From Kitasatospora sp. Root107 (GTDB lineage Bacteria; Actinomycetota; Actinomycetes; Streptomycetales; Streptomycetaceae): DNA of 49,646 bases. The position numbers were made by a program, and so were the translations under genes. The stretch is taken from the NCBI RefSeq assembly GCF_001424875.1, contig NZ_LMCT01000016.1:45586-95231 (forward strand). Reading direction: 5' to 3'. Under the pieces are notes generated by a model that worked only from the letters and a program-made list of their open reading frames with translations, was not told where the DNA came from and did not search any database. Numbering within the stretch: position 1 is the first letter of the stretch; every line of letters begins with the position of its first letter. Positions 1 to 7,706 of this stretch are shown here, piece after piece.

Positions 1-38
1 GCCCTGGTGGGCGAGGCCGGATCGCGTTGTGCGGGAGG

Positions 39-1076
39 TCAGACAGGCAGCGTGCAGTCGAACGCGTGCAGGTACGGGTTCACCGGCCGGACGTCCCGGA
101 CCTGCAGCCCGGCCTCGCCCAGCAGGGTGAGCAGGCTCGCCCTGGAGTGCTTCGCCCCGCCGACGTTGAGCAGCAGCATCAGGTCCATCCCGGTGGTGAA
201 CCTCATCGACGGACTGTCGTCGACGAGGTTCTCGACCACCACCACCCGGGCCCCCGGGCGGGCGGCCGCCACCACGTTGCGCAGCGTACGGCGAGTGCTC
301 TCGTCGTCCCACTCCAGGATGTTCTTGATGATGTAGAGGTCGGCCCGGACCGGGATCTCGACCCGGCAGTCGCCCGGCACCAGCTGCGCCCGGTCGGCCA
401 GCGGACCGCCCTCGCGGAGCCGTGGGTCGGCGTGGGCGACCACCTGGGGCAGGTCGAGGAGGGCCCCGTGGAGCCCGGGGTACTTCTCCAGCAGGCCGGC
501 CAGCACGTGTCCCTGGCCGCCGCCGATGTCCACCACGCTCGACACACCGTCAAGGTCCAGGAAGGCGGCCAGATCCGCCGCGGACTGCCGGCTGGAGTGG
601 GTCATCGCCTTGTTGAACACCTGGGCCGAGTCGTCGGCGTCGTCGTGCAGGTAGTCGAAGAACTCCTTGCCGTACAGGTCGGGGAAGATGTTCCGGCCGG
701 TGCGGACCGCGTCGTCCAGCCGGGGCCAGGCATCCCAGGTCCACGGCTCCGTGCACCACAGGGCGATGTACCGGAGGCTGTTCGGGGCGTCCTCGCGGAG
801 CTGCCGGGACATGTCGGTGTGGGCGAAGCGGTCGTCGTCCGTCTCGGTGAAGACGCCGTAGCAGGACAGCGCGCGGAGCAGGCGGCGCAGGGGTTTCGGT
901 TCGGCCTGGACGGCTGCGGCGAGTTCGTCGGCCGTCATCGGTTCCTCGTCCAGGACGTCGGCGATCCGCAGCGAGGCGGCCGCGCGGACCGCAGCGGCAC
1001 AGGCCGCGCCGAAGACGAGCTCGCGCAGTCGCATCGCGGACTGCGGGGAGGGGGAGTGGTGCTGTGCGGTGGTCAT
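39..1076 (-). CDS. SAM-dependent O-methyltransferase (TcmO/DnrK-like)
   Basis: 345-residue class I methyltransferase with the layout of small-molecule O-methyltransferases: an N-terminal helical dimerisation domain (about residues 15-100) and a C-terminal Rossmann domain. The SAM-binding glycine motif VVDIGGGQGHVL is at 181-192, with an acidic residue in LLDLPQVV after the second strand. It would methylate a hydroxyl on an aromatic or polyketide-like substrate in the cytoplasm. In most family members a catalytic His lies in an ILHDWDD-type motif; here the matching stretch is NILEWDDE (about 252-259), so the His is absent and the loop is one residue shorter. DnrK-type enzymes also lack this base. 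It reads away from the centre of the window and is followed upstream by the beta-helix gene on the same strand, 46 bases apart. The substrate is unknown. Confidence 0.9.
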   Translation of the reverse strand: MTTAQHHSPSPQSAMRLRELVFGAACAAAVRAAASLRIADVLDEEPMTADELAAAVQAEPKPLRRLLRALSCYGVFTETDDDRFAHTDMSRQLREDAPNSLRYIALWCTEPWTWDAWPRLDDAVRTGRNIFPDLYGKEFFDYLHDDADDSAQVFNKAMTHSSRQSAADLAAFLDLDGVSSVVDIGGGQGHVLAGLLEKYPGLHGALLDLPQVVAHADPRLREGGPLADRAQLVPGDCRVEIPVRADLYIIKNILEWDDESTRRTLRNVVAAARPGARVVVVENLVDDSPSMRFTTGMDLMLLLNVGGAKHSRASLLTLLGEAGLQVRDVRPVNPYLHAFDCTLPV

Positions 1077-1122
1077 GAGGGCCTCTCTGGGAGGGGAGTC
1101 CGGGAGCTCGGGAGCCCGGGAG

Positions 1123-2187
1123 TCAGCAGCGGCCGGTCGGCTCGGAGACGCCGCAGGTGTTCCCGACGAAGGTGTGGCCCGCCCCGGTGTCGCGGTCGGC
1201 GAGGTCGGCAGGGCCGTTGCGCAGGGCGACGTTGTCCCGGACGGTGATCCGGGAGCTGGGGGAGCCCACGACGCTGCGGAAGAGCACGATGCCGCCGGAC
1301 ATCTCCGACGCGCCGTCGTTGTCCTCCACCCGGTTGCCCGTCACCAGGGTGTCCTCCGCGCCGGTGAGCAGAATCCCGGTGCCCTGGATGTACCCGAGCC
1401 GGGGGGTGGGCGGGCAGTACTTGTTGTTCTCGTACACGTGGTTCTGACGGACGGTCAGCGAGCCGGCCCGGGGGACGCCTTCGTCGCCCACCACGAACAC
1501 CCCGCCGCAGTTGGCGGTGATGCTGTTGTGGTCGACCGTCAGCTCCCTGGTGCGGCGGAGCACGACGCCGATGCGGTTGCCGACCAGCCGGTTGTGGCTG
1601 ATCTCGGTGCCCCGGGTGTCGAGGGCGCCACCCTCCTCGTCGACCGAGTTCGCCAGGAAGACGCCGGACTGGCCGTTGTCCCGGGCCTCGTTGTCGGTGA
1701 TCACGGCTCGGGTGGACCGCTCCAGGCTGATGCCCTGCTGGCCGTTGTCCCGCACCAGTACGCGGTGCACGGACAGCCGGTCGGTCCGGGAGGCGGAGAG
1801 GCCGTTCTTCCGGAAGCCCTCCACCGCCAGCGACTCGATCCGGACCCCGGAGACGATCCGGTCCGCCGTGCCGGTGACGCAGACGCCGTGCCCGGCCGTG
1901 GCGCAGGCGGACTGGGCCTGCGTCGAAGGCGGCGCGATCACGGTGGCCGGGCCGATCCCACGGACCGTCAGGTTCGGGACGCTGATCTGGACGCTCTCCC
2001 GATAGGTGCCCGGCAGGAGTTGGACGATGTCCCCGGGCCTGGCACCGTCGACCGCCTGCTGGATCGACTCGCCGGGGTGAACCACGTGCAGTGGGCTCGC
2101 GGCCTGGGCCGGCGGGGCCGCTCCCAGGCTGGACAGCAGTACGGCGGCGGCGGTGGCGGCCAGGGAGTGGGCCGGTCGGATGGGCAT
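1123..2187 (-). CDS. Secreted right-handed parallel beta-helix (NosD/PbH1-like) protein
   Basis: 354 residues. The N-terminus is a signal peptide: a short basic start, a hydrophobic Ala/Leu stretch and a cleavage site near AQA-AS at about residue 29. The mature part opens with a PGESIQQAV / GDIVQLLPGTY segment and then repeats short strands with Asn and Gly ladders (DNGQQGISL, DNGQSGVFL, GNRIGVVL, ANCGGVFVV), typical of PbH1 repeats in NosD and periplasmic copper-binding-type beta-helices. Such proteins are usually secreted polysaccharide- or surface-binding proteins or lyases. No catalytic signature could be identified. It is probably cotranscribed with the methyltransferase gene downstream on the minus strand. 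The function remains open. Confidence 0.85.
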   Translation of the reverse strand: MPIRPAHSLAATAAAVLLSSLGAAPPAQAASPLHVVHPGESIQQAVDGARPGDIVQLLPGTYRESVQISVPNLTVRGIGPATVIAPPSTQAQSACATAGHGVCVTGTADRIVSGVRIESLAVEGFRKNGLSASRTDRLSVHRVLVRDNGQQGISLERSTRAVITDNEARDNGQSGVFLANSVDEEGGALDTRGTEISHNRLVGNRIGVVLRRTRELTVDHNSITANCGGVFVVGDEGVPRAGSLTVRQNHVYENNKYCPPTPRLGYIQGTGILLTGAEDTLVTGNRVEDNDGASEMSGGIVLFRSVVGSPSSRITVRDNVALRNGPADLADRDTGAGHTFVGNTCGVSEPTGRC

Positions 2188-2210
2188 GGGGTCGTGACCT
2201 GTCTTCGGAG

Positions 2211-2228
2211 CCCGCCGGTACCGGCGGG
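2211..2228. promoter_or_regulatory. Perfect 18-bp GC palindrome upstream of the beta-helix gene
   Basis: CCCGCCGGTACCGGCGGG is a perfect inverted repeat centred at 2219/2220, 24 bases upstream of the beta-helix start codon. It could be an operator or a 5'-leader hairpin. No regulator gene adjoins it, so its role is unassigned. The rest of the 270-base divergent gap (2188-2457) holds a short dyad TCACC-TGG-GGTGA at 2300-2312 and the SDR promoter. Confidence 0.35.
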
Positions 2229-2385
2229 CGGGCGGAATGGGCGACCCTGTCGACGCTAGGGGGGATCACCGCCGGTCGCCACCCAAGGTGCGCAGGCCGT
2301 CACCTGGGGTGATGGGCGCACTGTGCGTCCTGCCCGGCCGCGTACGACGCGGCCGACCGCCCACCCGCCGCCGTGCGAGGAGGAC

Positions 2386-2417
2386 TTGAACCTGACGCCG
2401 GTGTCAACTTCTACCCT
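2386..2417 (+). promoter_or_regulatory. MerR-type long-spacer promoter with central dyad, driving the SDR gene
   Basis: A -35-like TTGAAC (2386-2391) and a -10-like TACCCT (2412-2417) are separated by 20 bases. The spacer is filled by a 24-base dyad (2388-2411, core TGAC-G-CCGG-T-GTCA), in which 9 of 12 half-site positions match. An over-long spacer with an internal dyad is the classic layout of promoters remodelled by MerR-family activators. The SDR start codon follows about 40 bases later with a strong GGAGGG ribosome site. No merR gene is in this window, so the regulator would act from elsewhere. The assignment is inferred from pattern only. Confidence 0.45.
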
Positions 2418-2457
2418 GTCGGCGTACCGAACAGACGGTCTACGGAGGGAAGCAGAG

Positions 2458-3198
2458 ATGAGTGACCTGACCGGCAAGGTGGCGCTGGTGACCGGCGGCA
2501 GCCGAGGGATCGGAGCGGCGACAGCGAGGAGGTTGGCCGACGAGGGGGCGGCGGTGGCGCTGACCTACGTCCAAGCGGCGGACCAGGCGCGCGAGGTCGC
2601 CCAGCAGATCGAGGCGGCCGGCGGCAGGGCCGTGGTCATGCAGGCCGACCTGACAGACCCGACCGCTGCGGCGGAGGCGGTGGAGCAGACGGTCCGCGAG
2701 CTGGGCCGGATCGACATCCTGGTGAACAATGCGGGCTTCCTCACCTACGGCCCGTTGGCCGAGGTGTCGGTCACCGAACTGGACCGGGTGCTCGCCGTGG
2801 ACATCCGGTCGGTGTTCCTGGCCGCCCAGGCCGCGGCCCGGCACATGGGTGATGGCGGACGGATCATCAGCATCGGGTCGTGCTTCAACGGGCGTGTACC
2901 TGGCGCCAACTTCGTCCTGCAGGCGACGGCCAAGTCCGCACTCGTCGGCCTGACCAAGGGACTTGCCCGGGAGCTCGGTCCGCGCGGAATCACCGTCTCC
3001 ATCGTGGACCCGGGTCCGATCGACACCGACATGAACTCGGCTGCCGGTGAGACCGCCGATTTCCAGCGTTCGCTCACCGCCCTGGGCCGCTACGGCGAGG
3101 CCGAGGACATCGCCGCCGCGGTGGCCTACCTGGCCGGCCCCGGCGGCCGCTACATCACCGGCACCACCCTCGCCGTGGACGGCGGTTACACCATCTGA
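2458..3198 (+). CDS. SDR-family oxidoreductase lacking the catalytic tyrosine
   Basis: 246 residues in the FabG-like classical short-chain dehydrogenase fold. The cofactor motif TGGSRGIG is near residues 13-20 and NNAG is at about 89-92. The catalytic Ser is in SIGSC. The C-terminal PGPIDTDMN segment and the final GG-RYITGTTLAVDGGY are typical. The start is the ATG at 2458, preceded by GGAGGG; an in-frame upstream ATG at 2323 lies within the promoter region and is not favoured. The active-site motif YxxxK is replaced: the sequence reads LQATAKSAL, so Gln stands where Tyr should be (codon CAG), while the Lys is kept. Reductase activity may therefore be lost or altered. It is a monocistronic gene under a MerR-like promoter. 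Confidence 0.9.
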   Translation: MSDLTGKVALVTGGSRGIGAATARRLADEGAAVALTYVQAADQAREVAQQIEAAGGRAVVMQADLTDPTAAAEAVEQTVRELGRIDILVNNAGFLTYGPLAEVSVTELDRVLAVDIRSVFLAAQAAARHMGDGGRIISIGSCFNGRVPGANFVLQATAKSALVGLTKGLARELGPRGITVSIVDPGPIDTDMNSAAGETADFQRSLTALGRYGEAEDIAAAVAYLAGPGGRYITGTTLAVDGGYTI

Positions 3199-3337
3199 CG
3201 GCGAATTCAATTTGCCTGCAGCGGTTTTCCGGAACTCGGCAACTTGGGAGAAGTGCGCGAATGCGAAACAGTGCCAGAGTAGCTGCGACCCGTGGTGAAT
3301 TCGGTGCTCAGCCGGGACAAGAACTTACCTCTTTTAT

Positions 3338-3355
3338 GTCGCTGTCACTGTCACT
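3338..3355. repeat. Three tandem GTCRCT hexamers upstream of the monooxygenase gene
   Basis: GTCGCT-GTCACT-GTCACT lies 16 bases before the start codon at 3372, inside the 173-base gap 3199-3371. That gap is less GC-rich than its surroundings and probably contains the promoter. The repeat overlaps the place where a transcription start or leader would lie. Significance is uncertain. Confidence 0.3.
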
Positions 3356-3371
3356 GTATTGAGGAGCACAG

Positions 3372-4556
3372 ATGACGACCACCGAGGCGCCGGCGAGCGC
3401 TGAGCTTGTCCGTCGGGCAACCGAGCTGGTCCCCCTGGTGCGAAAGCACGCCGCTTGGCAGGAGGAGAACCGGGTCCTGCACGAGGAGGTGCTTCAGGGG
3501 GTTGCCGACGCCGGCCTGATGAAGATGCGGGTCCCGATCCGCTACGGCGGCTTCGAGTCCGATGTGCGCACGGTGTGCGACGTGATCTCCGAGCTCGCAC
3601 GTGGCGACGGCTCCGTCGGGTGGACCGTGAGCACGATGACGATCAGCTCCTGGCTGGCCGGGCTGTTCCCGGACGAGGTGCAGGACGAGATCTTCGCCGA
3701 CCCCGACGTCCGGATCGGCAGCAGCGTCAGCCCGAACGGTGTCGCCGTGCCGGCCGGTTGCGGGGCGGTCCTCAACGGCAAGTGGGCGTTCAGCACCGGC
3801 GTGCTGCACAGCCAGTGGTTCATCCACTCGGCCGTGCTGGCCGGTGCGGACGGCGCTTTCGCCCCCGTGATGATCGCCGTGCCAACCTCGGATCTGACGA
3901 TCGTCGACGACTGGCGCACCGTGGGCCTGCGTGGCACGGGCAGCGTGACGACCGTGGCGAAGGAGCTGTTCATCCCCGAGGGGCGCATCCTGCCGATGCT
4001 CCCGCTGGTGCTGCAGAACCAGCACTGCTCCCAGCTGAACGCCGGGTCCCTGATGTGGCAGGCGCCGTTCTCGCCGATCACGGCCGCCGGTGCCGCCGCC
4101 GTTCCGCTGGGCATGGCCAAGGCCGCCCGGGAGGCCTTCTTCGAGCGGCTGCCGAACCGCAAGATCGCCTACACCGGGTACGAGCGCCAGGCCGAGGCAC
4201 CCCTGACTCATCTTCAGGTGGCCGAGGCGGCGATGAAGATCGACGAGGCCGAGTTCCACGTGCGCCGCGCGGCCGAGCGCGTGGACAGCAAGGTCGGCAA
4301 CGGCGAGGCCTGGTCGATGGAGGAGCGGGCCCTCGCGCGGGTGGAGATGGGAGCGTCCACCCAGCGGGCCAAGGAGGCGGTGGACATCCTCAACACCGCC
4401 AGCGGCGGGTCGTCCATCTACTCCGACCAGCCGATGCAGCGCATCGAGCGGGACATCCAGGCGCTCAGCCTGCACGGGGTCCTGCACCCGAACACGAACC
4501 TCGAGCTGTACGGGCGCGTGCTGTGCGGGCTGGAGCCCAACACGCACCTGATCTGA
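3372..4556 (+). CDS. Acyl-CoA-dehydrogenase-fold flavin-dependent monooxygenase (HsaA/DszC-type group D)
   Basis: 394 residues. The N-terminal helical part contains RVPIRYGGFE, the middle beta-domain contains NGKWAFSTGVLHSQWFI, and the C-terminal helical bundle is ARVEMGASTQRAKEAVDILNTASGGSS. This is the layout of class D two-component flavin hydroxylases such as HsaA, which use reduced FMN/FAD and oxygen. True acyl-CoA dehydrogenases would show a catalytic Glu and CoA-binding residues that I cannot identify here. The start ATG follows GAGGAG. A reductase partner would be needed and is not adjacent. The gene ends at a strong terminator shared with the convergent epoxide hydrolase. Two relatives sit at 28,041 and 29,269 in the hydrazine cluster but are clearly more similar to each other. 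The substrate is unknown. Confidence 0.82.
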   Translation: MTTTEAPASAELVRRATELVPLVRKHAAWQEENRVLHEEVLQGVADAGLMKMRVPIRYGGFESDVRTVCDVISELARGDGSVGWTVSTMTISSWLAGLFPDEVQDEIFADPDVRIGSSVSPNGVAVPAGCGAVLNGKWAFSTGVLHSQWFIHSAVLAGADGAFAPVMIAVPTSDLTIVDDWRTVGLRGTGSVTTVAKELFIPEGRILPMLPLVLQNQHCSQLNAGSLMWQAPFSPITAAGAAAVPLGMAKAAREAFFERLPNRKIAYTGYERQAEAPLTHLQVAEAAMKIDEAEFHVRRAAERVDSKVGNGEAWSMEERALARVEMGASTQRAKEAVDILNTASGGSSIYSDQPMQRIERDIQALSLHGVLHPNTNLELYGRVLCGLEPNTHLI

Positions 4557-4572
4557 GGCGGGGTCAGGTTCG

Positions 4573-4599
4573 GAGGGGTGTCCGGGGCGGACACCCCTC
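4573..4599 (+). terminator. Rho-independent-type terminator, 11-bp perfect stem
   Basis: GAGGGGTGTCC pairs perfectly with GGACACCCCTC around a 5-base GGGGC loop and is followed by a pyrimidine-rich TCCTCTT. It lies 17 bases after the monooxygenase stop codon and probably ends that transcript. Confidence 0.75.
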
Positions 4600-4623
4600 C
4601 TCTTGCTGCCATTCACGCGAAAC

Positions 4624-4649
4624 CGCCGCCGGCAGCTGCGCCGGCGGCG
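4624..4649 (-). terminator. Second hairpin in the convergent gap, facing the epoxide hydrolase
   Basis: CGCCGCCGGC pairs perfectly with GCCGGCGGCG around AGCTGC. It lies between the first hairpin and the epoxide hydrolase stop at 4684, so it is placed to end the minus-strand transcript. On that strand the bases after the stem include TTTCG, a weak U-tract. Confidence 0.55.
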
Positions 4650-4650
4650 A

Positions 4651-4672
4651 TTCGGGTTCGGTTCGGGTTCGG
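4651..4672. repeat. Tandem 11-mer repeat TTCGGGTTCGG x2
   Basis: Two adjacent exact copies of TTCGGGTTCGG sit between the hairpin at 4624-4649 and the end of the epoxide hydrolase gene. Each copy is itself a near duplication of TTCGG. Probably simple-sequence slippage. Confidence 0.5.
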
Positions 4673-4683
4673 CGCGCGGGAGT

Positions 4684-5868
4684 TCAGTCCTTCCCGAGGG
4701 ACCGGGTGAAGGCCCGGACATCCGCCACGTACAGGTCCGGCTCCTCCATCGCGGGGAAGTGGCCACCGCGGTCGAACTCCGACCAGTGCGTGATCGTCGG
4801 CAGCACCCGGTCGGCGAACCGGCGCAACGGGAGGGCGGCGTCGTGCGGGAAGACCGCGACACCCGCCGGCATCGTCAGTTCCCACGGGCCGCCCAGGCGG
4901 GCGGCGATGTTCGGGTGGGTGCGGTCCAGCGACTCGTAGTACAGCTGGGCCGACGAGCCCGCCGTCGCGGTCAGCCAGAAGACGGTGACGTTCGCCAGCA
5001 TCAGGTCGCGGTCGATCGCGTCCTCGGGCACCAGGTCGGAGTCGGTCCACTCGCGGTACTTTTCCATGATCCACGCGAGCTGGCCGACCGGTGAGTCGGT
5101 GAGGCCGTAGGCCACCGTCTGCGGGCGCGTGGCCAGGAGCTTCAGGTGCGCCGACAGCTCCAGGTCGAAGTACATCAGCTTGCCCAGCCGCTGCTTCTCC
5201 GCCTCCCCGAGGTCGGCCAGCTCGGCCGGGTCTGGTGGCGGGAAGGTCACCAGCGAGTTCACGTGCACGCCTGCCACGTGGTCGGGGTCGGCCATGCACA
5301 GCTCCAGCGACACCATCATGCCCCAGTCGCCGCCCTGCACCACGTACCGCTCGTAGCCCAGTCGGGCCATCAGCTCCTTCCACGCCCGCGCCACCCGGTA
5401 GTGGTCCCAGCCGGCCTCGCGGACGGGGCCGGAGAAGCCGAAGCCGGGAATGGTCGGGATCACCAGGTGGAACGCGTCCGCCGGGTCACCACCGTGCGCG
5501 CGCGGATCGGTCAGCGGGCCGACCACGTCCAGGAACTCGACGAAGGTGCTCGGCCAGCCGTGCGTGATCAGCAGCGGCCTGGCGTCCGGCTCGGGCGACG
5601 TGACGTGCAGGAAGTGGATATTCGCACCGTCGATCTCCGTGGTGAACTGAGGGAGTTCGTTGATCCGGGATTCCATCGCCCGCCAGTCGAAACCGACGCG
5701 CCAGTGCTCCGCCAAGTCCTTCAGATAGCCGACGGGAACACCCCGCGACCAGCCTGCGCCGGCCACCTCGTCCGGCCACCGGGTCTGCTCCAGTCGCCGG
5801 TGCAGGTCGTCGAGATCAGCCTGTGGGATATCTATGCGGAAAGGTTGCACGGGTCTGCTGCCTTTCAT
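4684..5868 (-). CDS. Epoxide hydrolase of the EHN / microsomal type
   Basis: 394 residues. The N-terminal EHN domain (about 5-110, with FRIDIPQADLDDLHRRLEQTRWPDE) is followed by an alpha/beta-hydrolase core. Key motifs are HGWP (103-106), which forms the oxyanion hole, the nucleophile Asp in GGDWG (D181), and the general-base His in RGGHF (H370) with acidic residues just after it. This family opens epoxides to diols and includes EphA-like proteins and natural-product enzymes of the SgcF type. The length matches the family. Epoxide opening would fit with the neighbouring monooxygenase and methyltransferase in a tailoring set, but the two genes are convergent, not in one operon. Start ATG at 5868, preceded on its strand by a modest GAGG. 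Confident family call, unknown substrate. Confidence 0.92.
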   Translation of the reverse strand: MKGSRPVQPFRIDIPQADLDDLHRRLEQTRWPDEVAGAGWSRGVPVGYLKDLAEHWRVGFDWRAMESRINELPQFTTEIDGANIHFLHVTSPEPDARPLLITHGWPSTFVEFLDVVGPLTDPRAHGGDPADAFHLVIPTIPGFGFSGPVREAGWDHYRVARAWKELMARLGYERYVVQGGDWGMMVSLELCMADPDHVAGVHVNSLVTFPPPDPAELADLGEAEKQRLGKLMYFDLELSAHLKLLATRPQTVAYGLTDSPVGQLAWIMEKYREWTDSDLVPEDAIDRDLMLANVTVFWLTATAGSSAQLYYESLDRTHPNIAARLGGPWELTMPAGVAVFPHDAALPLRRFADRVLPTITHWSEFDRGGHFPAMEEPDLYVADVRAFTRSLGKD

Positions 5869-6031
5869 CGGGAATGCCTCAGGCTACTGATCCGTCCGAC
5901 CGGCCCACAAGAGTCACAGAATAACCCGAGCAAAACCGAGCAGCCTGGAAGAATCGCCCCGTAACTGCGCATTCTCGAAGAAGTTTCGGCAGCGGGTGGA
6001 GACTATTCTGTCCGCCAACCATCGGCTGACC

Positions 6032-6946
6032 CTAGATGAGTTCCGCCGCCAGCATTGCGGCGGTCCTGGCCACCAGCGGATGGTCGGCCGGTGCGTCTTC
6101 CACGTGCTTGGTGGTCAGGACGGCCATCACGATCGGTCCGCCATCCGGCGGCCAGGTGACGCCCGCGTCGTTGTTGCCCCCGTACCGTCCGCCGCCGGTC
6201 TTGTCGGCGAGAATCCAGTCGCCGGGGAGGCCGGCGCGGAACCTTTCGCCGCTGGTCGTGTTGGCGAGCAGCCAGCCGGTGAGCCGTTCCCGGTCCTGGG
6301 GTGTGAGGGCGTCGCCGAGCGTGAGGTGAGCGTAGGTTCGGCCGATGGCGCGGGGGGTGGTGGTGTCGGTGACGCGCGATGGTTCTGCCGAGTTGAGCTC
6401 GGGCTCCCATCGGTCTAGCCGAGTCCTGCCGTTCCCGATCGAGCGGCAGAACCGGGTGAGGGCGGTCGGTCCCCCGAGCTCGCGGAGCAGCAGGTTTCCT
6501 GCGGTGTTGTCGCTGTAACAGATGGCTGCGTCGCACAGTTGGGCGACGGTCATGCCGCTTTCGAGGTTCTCGGCTCGGCCGGTGCGAGGGGAGTAGCCCG
6601 ACTTCTTCACGTACTCCGCGGTGTACCGGATGCGCTTGGCCAGGAACTCGCCGTCGTGGTCGAGGTCGCGCAGCACGGCCGCGACGGCGACCGTCTTGAA
6701 CAGCGAGCACATCGGGAAACGTTCGTCCGCGCGGTACGCCACCGTCCTGCCCGTGCGCATGTTGCGGGCGAACACCCCCAGGCGGGCGGAGTGCTGCTGC
6801 TCGAGCTCCCTCAGCCGCGAGGTGATGCCGTCCCCGCCAGGTGAGGCGTGCGCCGTTCCGCCGAGGGACAGGGCGGCGGAGAGTGCCGCGCCGGTGCCGA
6901 GAGCGAGTGCGGTGCGGCGGGACGGGCGTGGTCCTGTGACGCGCAA
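6032..6946 (-). CDS. bla: Class A beta-lactamase, Tat-exported
   Basis: 304 residues. Residues 9-34 (SRRTALALGTG... to AHA) look like a Tat signal with a twin-arginine pair and an Ala-x-Ala cleavage site. All class A serine beta-lactamase motifs are present: SLFK (S81 and K84; Ambler 70-73), YSDN (145-147; Ambler 130-132), the omega-loop EPELN (E181; Ambler 166) and DKTGGG (K249; Ambler 234-236). It hydrolyses beta-lactams outside the cytoplasmic membrane. The start is TTG at 6946, supported by GGAAGGGG six bases upstream; no better in-frame ATG fits. It is an ordinary chromosomal actinomycete enzyme with all catalytic residues intact, and no regulator adjoins it. Confidence 0.95.
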   Translation of the reverse strand: MRVTGPRPSRRTALALGTGAALSAALSLGGTAHASPGGDGITSRLRELEQQHSARLGVFARNMRTGRTVAYRADERFPMCSLFKTVAVAAVLRDLDHDGEFLAKRIRYTAEYVKKSGYSPRTGRAENLESGMTVAQLCDAAICYSDNTAGNLLLRELGGPTALTRFCRSIGNGRTRLDRWEPELNSAEPSRVTDTTTPRAIGRTYAHLTLGDALTPQDRERLTGWLLANTTSGERFRAGLPGDWILADKTGGGRYGGNNDAGVTWPPDGGPIVMAVLTTKHVEDAPADHPLVARTAAMLAAELI

Positions 6947-7059
6947 GGCGTTCCCCTTCCGAGGTGGTCATGACGGTGCGTCAGTACACCTGTCTGCATG
7001 GCGTCCTGCCACCCTCGCGCGCCTCGTACACGAATGCATGAGTACCCGTACTCAGACTC

Positions 7060-7632
7060 CTAGCCGGCCAGGGCAGCGTCGAGCATCCGGCGGACCACCG
7101 CCGTGAGTTCGGCCGGTTCCGGTGCGGGCCGGGTGCGGGCCATCGCGCCGGCGAGGCGGTCGAAGAGCAGGCCCTCGGTCCAGGCGACCAGTAGTTCGGC
7201 GGCCTCCTGGGGCCGGGTGGCGCCCAGCGCCGCGAGGAGGGTGGCCGCACGGGCGCGGGCCGCCAGGCCCGCCTGGTGGAGAGCCGACTCCAACTCCGGT
7301 GTGCGCGCAGCCTCGAGGATGAGCTCGTAGCGGGCGAGTTGGCGCTCGCGGCCCGTGGTCAGCCAACGGTGCAGCAGTGCCCCGAGTGCGGCCGCGGCCT
7401 CCTCCCGGGAGACCGGTTGCCTCAACTCGAGGTCGTCCAGGTCCAGTTCCGCGAGGCGCGCGTAGCATGCGCCGATCAGCGCCGTGCGGGTGCGGAAGTA
7501 GTACGAGGTGCTGCCTGCGGGCAGGCCCGCAGCGGTGTCGATCGCGCGGTGCGTGAGCCCGCGCAGGCCGGCTGCGGCCACGGTGGCGATCGCGGTGTCC
7601 GCGATGAGGGTGCGGCGGTCAGGGCTGGACAT
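7060..7632 (-). CDS. TetR/AcrR-family repressor
   Basis: 190 residues. The N-terminal helix-turn-helix spans about residues 8-50, including LTHRAIDTAAGLPAGSTSYYF, the YYF ending that is characteristic of TetR recognition helices. The rest is an all-helical ligand-binding and dimerisation domain rich in Ala and Leu. It is divergent from the FAD monooxygenase gene. The shared gap contains a perfect 30-bp palindrome that touches the start codon, so autorepression and repression of the monooxygenase are likely. A normally spaced ribosome site is lacking: the only GAGGG lies 1-2 bases from the ATG, so a leaderless transcript is possible. The inducer is unknown. Confidence 0.92.
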   Translation of the reverse strand: MSSPDRRTLIADTAIATVAAAGLRGLTHRAIDTAAGLPAGSTSYYFRTRTALIGACYARLAELDLDDLELRQPVSREEAAAALGALLHRWLTTGRERQLARYELILEAARTPELESALHQAGLAARARAATLLAALGATRPQEAAELLVAWTEGLLFDRLAGAMARTRPAPEPAELTAVVRRMLDAALAG

Positions 7633-7662
7633 GCCCTCACTCTACAGCTGTAGAGTGAGGGC
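7633..7662. promoter_or_regulatory. Perfect 30-bp palindromic operator between tetR and the monooxygenase gene
   Basis: The arm GCCCTCACTCTACAG is followed directly by its exact reverse complement, centred at 7647/7648 with no spacer. The left edge adjoins the tetR start codon; the right edge is 44 bases before the monooxygenase ATG at 7707. The inner CTCTACAGCTGTAGAG resembles TetR-family half-sites. It very probably binds the neighbouring TetR protein. Confidence 0.8.
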
Positions 7663-7706
7663 TCCGCAAGCGTCGCGAACGCCTGGACCGAACGGATAGG
7701 TGTGCC

